From CAYPIE01 sp964410665 (GTDB lineage: Bacteria > Planctomycetota > Planctomycetia > Gemmatales > Gemmataceae), in assembly GCA_964410665.1 (NCBI GenBank), contig CAYPIE010000136.1:1-12927 (forward strand): a DNA stretch of 12,927 bases. Reading direction: 5' to 3'. The notes beneath the pieces were generated by a model. The model was not told where the DNA came from and did no database searches. It worked only from the letters and a program-made list of their open reading frames with translations. The translations under genes were made by a program, and so were the position numbers. This document shows, in pieces, positions 7,392 through 12,927 of the stretch; position 1 is the stretch's first letter; each line of letters starts with the position of its first letter.

Positions 7392-9008
7392 ATGCAGCGC
7401 ATGCTCATTGCGGTTCTGGGGCTGCTCGGCGGCACCACCGCGGACGCCGATGAACGCCCGAACATCGTCTTGATCATGGCCGATGATCTCGGCTTTAGCG
7501 ATCTGGGCTGCTATGGGGGCGAGATTGCGACCCCAAACCTGGACCGTATTGCGGCCCAGGGCGTACGCTTTCGCCAATTCTATAATTGTGCCCGCTGCTG
7601 TCCGACCCGAGCCGCCCTGCTGACCGGCCAGTATCCCCACCGCGTGGGCCTGGCGCGCAATGGACGCAACCTGAGCAAGAGAGGCGTTACCATCGCCGAA
7701 CTGCTCCGCGAAGCCGGCTACAACACCGCGATGACCGGTAAATGGCACCTCTCCGCCACCCAACCGTTACCCGACCGGCAGCATCACTTGGATTGGCTCG
7801 ACCACCAAGCCGACTTCGACCGTCCGTTTGCCCCCCTCGACACCTACCCGGTTCGTCGTGGCTTTGACCGGCACTATGGCATTATTTGGGGAGTCGTCAA
7901 TTATTTTGACCCGTTCTCACTGGTCGACGGCACCACACCGATTCAGGAACTCCCAGACAATTATTATATCACTGATGCAATCAACCAAAAATCGGTGGAC
8001 TATATTCATGCCTTGGCCGACGATGATCCACCGTTTTTCCTTTATGTCGCCCATTGCGCTCCGCACTGGCCACTGCATGCTCCCGCCGAGACCATCGCCA
8101 AGTACCAGCAGACCTATCAGGACGGCTGGCAAGCACTGCGCAAGCGACGCTATCAGCGTCAGCGCGACCTGGGGTTGATCCGCAACGCCGCGTACCCGCT
8201 GCCCCGACTCGATGGCCCGGATCAAGACTGGGACCAACTCAGCGAAGCCGAGCGTTCCTTGCAGGCGGCCAAGATGGCCGTGCACGCGGCCATGGTCGAA
8301 CGGATGGACCAGGGCATCGGCGACATCGTGCGTGCGATCAAGAAAACCGGCCGCTGGGACAACACCGTGCTGATGTTCCTGTCTGACAATGGAGCTTCCC
8401 CCGAGGTCCCACGTCAACCCGGCTTTGACCGCTCTTCACGCACCCGTCAAGGCGGGCCGATCCATTACGACAACTTCGACAAGCCGGGCGGAGAAACCAC
8501 CTACACCGGCATCGGCCCCCGGTGGGCCAGCGCCAGCAATACACCATTCCGCTATTGGAAGATGCAGTCCTACGACGGTGGTTGCCACACGCCCCTGATC
8601 GTGAGCTGGCCGAAAGGGCTTAAGCACCCGGCCGGCAGCATGCTTGACGAGGTCGGACACGTCATCGACCTTTTGCCCACTTGTTTGGATCTGGCCCAGG
8701 CGACTTATCCAAAGGAATTTCAAGGCGAGCGTGTCCACCCCGTCGATGGTAAAAGTCTGCTACCAACGTTGCGGGCCGAACCGCGCCAGGGCCATGCTAG
8801 GCTTTACTTCGAGCACGCCGGCGGCCGCGCGGTACGGGAGGGTGACTGGAAGCTGGTCGCCTTAAGCCGCCAACCCGACCAATGGCATCTCTATCACCTC
8901 GCCAAGGATCGCACCGAAACCCAGGATGTGGCTGCCGACCACCCCATGCGGGTGGACGCGATGCAGAAGCGCTGGCAGGCGTGGTACGCCGAGGTCACCG
9001 CGAAGTGA
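7392..9008 (+). CDS. Secreted type I sulfatase (arylsulfatase A family)
   Basis: A 538-residue protein that hydrolyses a sulfate ester; planctomycetes carry many such enzymes, often for sulfated polysaccharides, though the substrate here cannot be read. Residues 1-19 form a signal peptide (MQRMLIAVLGLLGGTTADA, likely cut before DERPN), so it acts outside the cytoplasm. The fold starts with PNIVLIMADDLGFSDLGCYG, with metal ligands Asp31 and Asp32. The sulfatase signature is CCPTRAALLTG at 69-79; Cys69 of CxPTR would be converted to formylglycine by a maturation enzyme not in this window. GKWHL at 116-120 supplies active-site Lys and His, and SDNGA with Asp332 and Asn333 gives further metal ligands. 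The C-terminal part (REGDWKLVALS, YHLAKDRTETQDVA) is typical. All key residues are present. The first LRR gene follows 55 bp later on the same strand, possibly cotranscribed. Confidence 0.95.
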   Translation: MQRMLIAVLGLLGGTTADADERPNIVLIMADDLGFSDLGCYGGEIATPNLDRIAAQGVRFRQFYNCARCCPTRAALLTGQYPHRVGLARNGRNLSKRGVTIAELLREAGYNTAMTGKWHLSATQPLPDRQHHLDWLDHQADFDRPFAPLDTYPVRRGFDRHYGIIWGVVNYFDPFSLVDGTTPIQELPDNYYITDAINQKSVDYIHALADDDPPFFLYVAHCAPHWPLHAPAETIAKYQQTYQDGWQALRKRRYQRQRDLGLIRNAAYPLPRLDGPDQDWDQLSEAERSLQAAKMAVHAAMVERMDQGIGDIVRAIKKTGRWDNTVLMFLSDNGASPEVPRQPGFDRSSRTRQGGPIHYDNFDKPGGETTYTGIGPRWASASNTPFRYWKMQSYDGGCHTPLIVSWPKGLKHPAGSMLDEVGHVIDLLPTCLDLAQATYPKEFQGERVHPVDGKSLLPTLRAEPRQGHARLYFEHAGGRAVREGDWKLVALSRQPDQWHLYHLAKDRTETQDVAADHPMRVDAMQKRWQAWYAEVTAK

Positions 9009-9063
9009 GCGGGCCGATGCGTCCGGGCTGGGCTAACGACAGATGCCAAAGGGAACTCCTCCC

Positions 9064-10716
9064 ATGCAGACCGACCAACAAGCCTTTCTCGACGCCGTCC
9101 GGGCCGATCCGTTGAACGATCTACCCCGCCTGGTCTACGCTGACTGGCTCGAAGAGCACGGCCAGCCCGACCGCGCCGAGTTCATCCGCATTCAGTGTCG
9201 GCTGTATGACATGGAGCCGGATCACCCCGTCCGCATCGACCTTGAGGAGCAAGCTTGGGAACTCGGCCTGGGACGCGAGGCGGCATGGGCACGCGAGTGG
9301 CCGACCATCGGGGGGGTGGAATGGCAGGGCTTTGAACGCGGCTTTCCCGCCTGGGCTCAGATCCGGCGAACCCAGACAGGCGTCCTTGAGCCCATTGCCG
9401 CGGTACTCGAACAATCCCCGGTCCGCAAACTCCGGCTACAGTTTTCGTTTCAGTTTATTCCGTTGGTCGAGGAACTGCTGCGCTTGCCCAAAATCGAACA
9501 ACTCACCGGACTCGATATCCAGATCGTCGGCTGGACGGATTTTCAGCAAGGCGAACAGATTCTCGGCCCCTTGACCCGCTGTGAACGACTGCATCAGCTC
9601 CGCGAATTTCATTGGCGTGATTACCAACCGCTCGCCGCCGAGCAAATTCGGGCCTTTGCCAATGCCGGCCAATTTCGGAATCTGCGGCATCTCGCCTTTT
9701 CCGGATTCCCGCTCGAAGGGCCAGCCCATCTGCACACCCTCGCCCGAGGGACCGCTCTGCGTGGGCTGCAATCCTTCACCATGTGTACGTATTTTGGCAT
9801 ACCGTTAGATCCTTGGATTGAACTGTACTCTTTTATTCCTGGATTTGATGGCGATGGCTACCTAGAGGCATTGGCCCGTGGAGCCCACTGGGAGCAGCTG
9901 CATACCTTACAGCTTCGCTCGATGCCGATCCGGCAAGCGGGTGTCGCCGCTTTGTTGGCCGGCAAGTTTCCGGGGTTACGGGCGTTGGCGTTGCCGGCTG
10001 CTTCGCTGGGGCAGTCGGTGCGGCAACTGATCGAGGAGTTACCCTGGCCGCTGGACCAACTTAACCTCTCGGGAAGCCACCCGGGAATCCAAGGCGTTCG
10101 CGCTTTCACACGTTCGCCCATGCTCAAGCAGCTACGCGAGCTCCATTTGAACCATTGCAGCCTGGGCCCGCAGGCCGGCCAGGCCCTGGGCCGTGCTGGC
10201 ACACTTGAGCAACTCAGACGCCTGCACCTACGCTGCAATCCAATGCACCTCAAAGGTCTACGGGCCGTGACCCAGCCCGCCGCCATGCCCGAGCTGATGC
10301 ACCTCAACATCAACCTCCCCGAATACCCACCCAGTCGCCTCAAGACCGATGAGCTACGCCAGGTTTTTCAGCATCTGAACCTCCCCAAGCTGCGTCATCT
10401 TGACCTGAGTCATCACGGCATCTGGGTCCGCGGCGCCAAAGACCTAGCCGCCAACCCCAGTCTGGCCCACCTACGTGAGCTGATCCTCGAGCACACTCAC
10501 CTCCGTGGCTCGGCCCTGGAGCCCCTGCTCGGCTCACCCTACCTGCAGGGTCTGAGGCGACTCGATCTATCGCGAAATAATATCGGCGATGAGATCGCCC
10601 CCTTGACCAAGGCCGATTGCCTGCCCAAATTGGCCGAGCTCCGCGTCTGCGGCAACCGCTTTCGGAAAGGTCTCAAGACCAGGCTCCGCAAACGCTTTGG
10701 TAAGCTGAACTTTTAA
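9064..10716 (+). CDS. TIGR02996-domain leucine-rich repeat protein, first of two tandem paralogs
   Basis: A 550-residue protein with no signal peptide or membrane segment, so probably cytoplasmic. Residues 4-47 are the TIGR02996 repeat-companion domain (AFLDAVRADPLNDLPRLVYA, DWLEEHG, RAEFIRIQCRL), known mainly from planctomycetes. About 118-545 is leucine-rich repeat of the ribonuclease-inhibitor-like kind, for instance LRRLDLSRNNIGDEIAPL and LRELHLNHCSLGPQAGQAL, ending LRKRFGKLNF. Such proteins are thought to bind other proteins; partners are unknown. The start at 9064 is preferred over the ATG at 9043 because it aligns with the paralog's start, and an AGGG (9050-9053) stands 10 nt before it, the same spacing as in the paralog. 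Compared with the paralog it has an extra segment of about 14 residues (around 253-266, YFGIPLDPW). The sulfatase lies just upstream. Confidence 0.9.
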   Translation: MQTDQQAFLDAVRADPLNDLPRLVYADWLEEHGQPDRAEFIRIQCRLYDMEPDHPVRIDLEEQAWELGLGREAAWAREWPTIGGVEWQGFERGFPAWAQIRRTQTGVLEPIAAVLEQSPVRKLRLQFSFQFIPLVEELLRLPKIEQLTGLDIQIVGWTDFQQGEQILGPLTRCERLHQLREFHWRDYQPLAAEQIRAFANAGQFRNLRHLAFSGFPLEGPAHLHTLARGTALRGLQSFTMCTYFGIPLDPWIELYSFIPGFDGDGYLEALARGAHWEQLHTLQLRSMPIRQAGVAALLAGKFPGLRALALPAASLGQSVRQLIEELPWPLDQLNLSGSHPGIQGVRAFTRSPMLKQLRELHLNHCSLGPQAGQALGRAGTLEQLRRLHLRCNPMHLKGLRAVTQPAAMPELMHLNINLPEYPPSRLKTDELRQVFQHLNLPKLRHLDLSHHGIWVRGAKDLAANPSLAHLRELILEHTHLRGSALEPLLGSPYLQGLRRLDLSRNNIGDEIAPLTKADCLPKLAELRVCGNRFRKGLKTRLRKRFGKLNF

Positions 10717-10744
10717 GTTCCGTGGCCACGACGACCTACGGAAC
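10717..10744. repeat. Inverted repeat directly after the first LRR gene
   Basis: GTTCCGT (10717-10723) and ACGGAAC (10738-10744) are perfect 7-bp arms with a 14-nt loop, beginning at the first base after the stop codon. The position suits a transcript-end hairpin, but no T-run follows, so it would not be a standard intrinsic terminator. Confidence 0.45.
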
Positions 10745-11058
10745 TCACAAAGCTCGATTCGTGCGGATCTTGGCGTCAGACCGACCTGCCGCAATGACGC
10801 ACGATGGCTGCATGACGCGCCCGAAAGGATTGCCTGAGCGTTCCTTTCGACCTTCACAGACGATGCGCGAGCCTGGGACCCGACCTCGGGGTTCAGAATT
10901 AGCGCACCCGCTTTTCGTTTGCTTCGGTCGGGGCTCCAGGACCATCCACCCAAAGAGCAGCGAGCGTGTAGTTTGTCGATCGTCGAGCGTCACCCGGGGT
11001 GCGGACCGGACCGTCCAATGCCACCCCACGAGCGTCCACAGCCAACGGACCGCCAGTA
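10745..11058. other. Intergenic region between the two LRR paralogs
   Basis: The 358 bp between the paralogs hold no recognisable gene. Frames are open on both strands but show no domain, start signal or similarity to the LRR proteins. It contains the inverted repeat listed separately at 10822-10849 and may carry a separate promoter for the second paralog, though I could not identify a convincing -35/-10 pair. Confidence 0.5.
10822..10849. repeat. 8-bp inverted repeat between the LRR paralogs
   Basis: CGAAAGGA (10822-10829) and TCCTTTCG (10842-10849) are perfect 8-bp arms with a 12-nt loop. No T-run follows on either strand. It could be an RNA hairpin or a dyad operator; function unknown. 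Confidence 0.45.
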
Positions 11059-11064
11059 GAGGAG
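11059..11064 (+). promoter_or_regulatory. Ribosome binding site of the second LRR gene
   Basis: GAGGAG ends 10 nt before the ATG at 11075. The sequence from it into the start (AACTCC, one base, CCCATGCA) matches the same place in the first paralog, so the translation-start region was copied with the gene and kept. Confidence 0.8.
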
Positions 11065-11074
11065 AACTCCGCCC

Positions 11075-12721
11075 ATGCATTCTGAAGAAAAAGCACTGCT
11101 CGACGCGATTCGCGTTGAGCCGCTGAACGACCTGCCGCGGCTGGTCTACGCCGACTGGCTTGAAGAGCATGGGCAAGCGGAACGTGCCGAGTTCATCCGC
11201 GTTCAGTGTCGGCTGTATGATCTCGATCCCGACCACCCTGAACGCATTGATCTGGAAGAACAAGCCTGGGAGCTCAGCGTCGGTCGCGACGCCGCATGGA
11301 CAGCCGAGCTGCCCCAGATCCAGGGAGTCGAATGGGATGGGTTTGAGCGGGGCTTTCCCGCCTGGGCGGTGTTGGGCAATGTGGATCCCTGGCCGCACGC
11401 ACTGGGTATGGTCGAGCCGGTCGCGGCGGTATTAGCCCAGACGCCGGTCCGCAAACTGCGGCTTGGATTGTGGAGTGGGCGTCATCTGGGGGAGGTGTTG
11501 CGGCTACCGGGCATCGAACAGTTGACCGGGCTCGATCTGGAAATCTACGATGAGGAAGGCTGGGATTTCTTTGACGAGGACAACTTGCCGCCAGCCAGCG
11601 GCCTGACTTCGTTCTCGGAGGTGGTCGCCTGCGAACGGCTGGCCCAGCTCCGTGAGTTCGCCTGGGACGGCCCAGCCCTGATTACCGCAGAAGAAATTCG
11701 GGCGTTCGCCCACGCCCCCCATTTTCACAACCTACGCCACGTTAGCTTTGACACCAATGCCTTCGAAGGACCTGCGCATCTGCACACCCTCGGACGAGGC
11801 AGCGCCCTCGGCGAACTGCGCTCCTTCACCTTGATCGACGATGGCTATGAATTCAGTGGCGATGAGCTGCTCGAACCACTCAGCCGGGGTGCCAACTGGG
11901 AAAGGTTGCATACTCTACGTCTGGAAGTGGGCGATCTAGGGTCCCAAGGGATTCGCAGCCTACTTGGGTCGAAATTCCCCCACCTCCGTGTCCTCGAACT
12001 CAACGAACTCGGGCCGTCCGAAGCACACCACCTGCTCGAAGGGCTCCCCTGGCCGCTGGAGCGTCTGCATCTGCCTTACTCGCATCTGGGCCGCGATGCC
12101 ATCCGCGCCCTGGCTCGCTCGTCGCAGCTTGGCCAGTTGCGCCAGCTCAACCTTGAGCATTGTGGCCTCGGCATTCAGGCTGCTCAGCAGCTGGCCCGCA
12201 GCCAAACCCTACGCTCGCTACGTCGGCTGGACCTCAGTGGCAACCTGCTCAAACCGAAGGGCTACCTGGCCCTGGCCAACGCCCCTGCCCTGGAGCAATT
12301 AATCCGTCTGGAGTTAAGCATCGAGCCCTGGGAGCAAGCACACCTCAGCGCGGCTGAGATGCGTTCGTTTTTGCAGATGCTGCACTTACCACACCTTCGG
12401 CACCTCGGTGTGGAAAACCAGCCAGTTAAAGTCCGCGGTGCCAAGGTGTTGGCTGCCAACCCCAGCCTGGCCAACTTGCGGGAACTGGTCTTGCACAACA
12501 CCGGCGTCCAGGGCAGCGGCATCGAACCGCTGCTCCGCTCCCCCCATCTCCAAGGTCTACGCCGGCTAGACCTAGCCGAGAACCGCATCGGCGATGAAAT
12601 CGCTCTGCTGGCCGACCCGGACTGCCTGCCCCAGCTCACCGAGGTCGACCTGCAAGGCAATGCCTTCGGCCGAGGCATCAAAACCAAACTTCGCCAACGC
12701 TTTGGAAAGCTGAACTTCTGA
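11075..12721 (+). CDS. TIGR02996-domain leucine-rich repeat protein, second of two tandem paralogs
   Basis: A 548-residue paralog of the preceding gene with the same layout: TIGR02996 domain at 4-47 (ALLDAIRVEPLNDLPRLVYA, DWLEEHG, RAEFIRVQCRL), then ribonuclease-inhibitor-like leucine-rich repeats from about 125 to the end (LRRLDLSGNLLKPKGYLAL, LRELVLHNTGVQGSGIEPLL, LRQRFGKLNF). By ungapped hand alignment 74 of the first 100 residues match the first paralog. The last 90 or so are also close. The middle differs and carries indels: an extra acidic stretch near 160-172 (YDEEGWDFFDEDN) and an extra piece near 100-106, but not the YFGIPLDPW segment. No signal peptide, so probably cytoplasmic. Function is likely protein binding; partner unknown. 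It is separated from its paralog by 358 bp. A tandem repeat follows its stop. Confidence 0.9.
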   Translation: MHSEEKALLDAIRVEPLNDLPRLVYADWLEEHGQAERAEFIRVQCRLYDLDPDHPERIDLEEQAWELSVGRDAAWTAELPQIQGVEWDGFERGFPAWAVLGNVDPWPHALGMVEPVAAVLAQTPVRKLRLGLWSGRHLGEVLRLPGIEQLTGLDLEIYDEEGWDFFDEDNLPPASGLTSFSEVVACERLAQLREFAWDGPALITAEEIRAFAHAPHFHNLRHVSFDTNAFEGPAHLHTLGRGSALGELRSFTLIDDGYEFSGDELLEPLSRGANWERLHTLRLEVGDLGSQGIRSLLGSKFPHLRVLELNELGPSEAHHLLEGLPWPLERLHLPYSHLGRDAIRALARSSQLGQLRQLNLEHCGLGIQAAQQLARSQTLRSLRRLDLSGNLLKPKGYLALANAPALEQLIRLELSIEPWEQAHLSAAEMRSFLQMLHLPHLRHLGVENQPVKVRGAKVLAANPSLANLRELVLHNTGVQGSGIEPLLRSPHLQGLRRLDLAENRIGDEIALLADPDCLPQLTEVDLQGNAFGRGIKTKLRQRFGKLNF

Positions 12722-12766
12722 GGCGGCTGCCCTCGCGAAGATGCAGCAGCGATTGTCTCGGCTTTA

Positions 12767-12896
12767 GCAGATGCAGCGCTTGCGGTGCGGGGAAAGAGGC
12801 AGAAGCGCTTGCAGTGCGGGGAAAGCGGCAGAGGCGTTTGCGGTGCGGAAGAGGCAGAGGCGTTTGCGGTGCGGAAGAGGCAGAGGCGCTTGCGGT
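12767..12896. repeat. Degenerate tandem repeat, about 4.7 units of 26-32 bp
   Basis: Consecutive units begin GCAG, contain GCGCTTGCGG or GCGTTTGCGG, and end GGAAGAG or GGGGAAAGAG: 12767-12798 (32 bp), 12799-12827 (29), 12828-12853 (26), 12854-12879 (26, identical to the previous one) and a partial 12880-12896. Units shorten from left to right by 3 and 3 bp. It starts 45 bp after the second LRR gene's stop. There are no unique spacers, so it is a minisatellite-like array and not CRISPR. Confidence 0.85.
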
Positions 12897-12906
12897 AAGT
12901 CAGAAC

Positions 12907-12926
12907 CCCCGGACTGACGTCCGGGG
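12907..12926. terminator. GC-rich hairpin at the window edge, terminator or dispersed repeat
   Basis: CCCCGGAC (12907-12914), loop TGAC and GTCCGGGG (12919-12926) form a perfect 8-bp stem. It lies 185 bp after the stop of the second LRR gene, just after the tandem repeat, so it may end that transcript. Whether a T-run follows is outside the window. The AACCCCCGGAC...GTCCGGGG form resembles dispersed intergenic hairpins I recall from planctomycete genomes, which I cannot verify here. Confidence 0.55.
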
Positions 12927-12927
12927 C

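Noticed and set aside
9043..9063. Earlier ATG for the first LRR gene
   Set aside because: The paralog starts at the position matching 9064, and the ribosome site with the same 10-nt spacing serves 9064; 9043 has none.
10722..11126. 134-codon plus-strand frame in the gap between the LRR genes
   Set aside because: No ribosome site, no recognisable domain, overlaps the second LRR start in another frame, and its composition resembles chance open frames in GC-rich DNA.
12767..12896. Possible CRISPR array
   Set aside because: The repeats are directly adjacent with no unique spacers, unit length varies, and no cas gene is present.

Overview
The window looks like chromosomal DNA of a planctomycete, most likely from the Gemmata/Gemmataceae side. 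It is GC-rich. It carries two tandem leucine-rich-repeat proteins that begin with the TIGR02996 repeat-companion domain, a secreted type I sulfatase of the kind planctomycetes carry in large numbers, and a broken ECF sigma factor whose wording matches the large planctomycete ECF families. No taxonomic search was possible, so this rests on family recognition.

Left third (1-1735) is a graveyard of decayed genes. On the minus strand at the edge is an ECF sigma factor split by a frameshift (start near 267). Four bases before its start codon ends an IS3-type transposase remnant spread over three frames with internal stops. On the plus strand a signal-peptide-like mini-gene (976-1116) ends at a TGA. 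The same frame then reopens and runs into the C-terminal half of a tyrosine recombinase (similarity about 1414-1590). That remnant abuts the 3' end of an intact tRNA-Pro(GGG) gene (1716-1790, minus) with a convincing intrinsic terminator and a plausible promoter, which suggests an old tRNA-targeted integration.

Middle (2270-7187) is housekeeping. An exported or membrane-anchored esterase of the hormone-sensitive-lipase family (plus) converges on mnmE, which lies directly downstream of yidC (both minus, 6 bp apart). The yidC-mnmE pair fits the widely conserved rpmH-rnpA-yidC-jag-mnmE neighbourhood, but rpmH, rnpA and jag are not seen beside them here. YidC supplies the membrane insertase and MnmE modifies the tRNA wobble uridine.

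Right part (7392-12721, plus) holds a secreted sulfatase with an excellent Shine-Dalgarno sequence, followed by two paralogous TIGR02996-LRR proteins that share their start-site context and 74 of their first 100 residues (hand alignment). The window ends in a degenerate 26-32-bp tandem repeat and a GC-rich hairpin at the edge.

I see no defence system, CRISPR array, biosynthetic cluster or clearly new system. The observations most worth checking are the tandem LRR paralogs, the recombinase remnant at tRNA-Pro, a duplicated motif and long basic tail in YidC, and the terminal tandem repeat.
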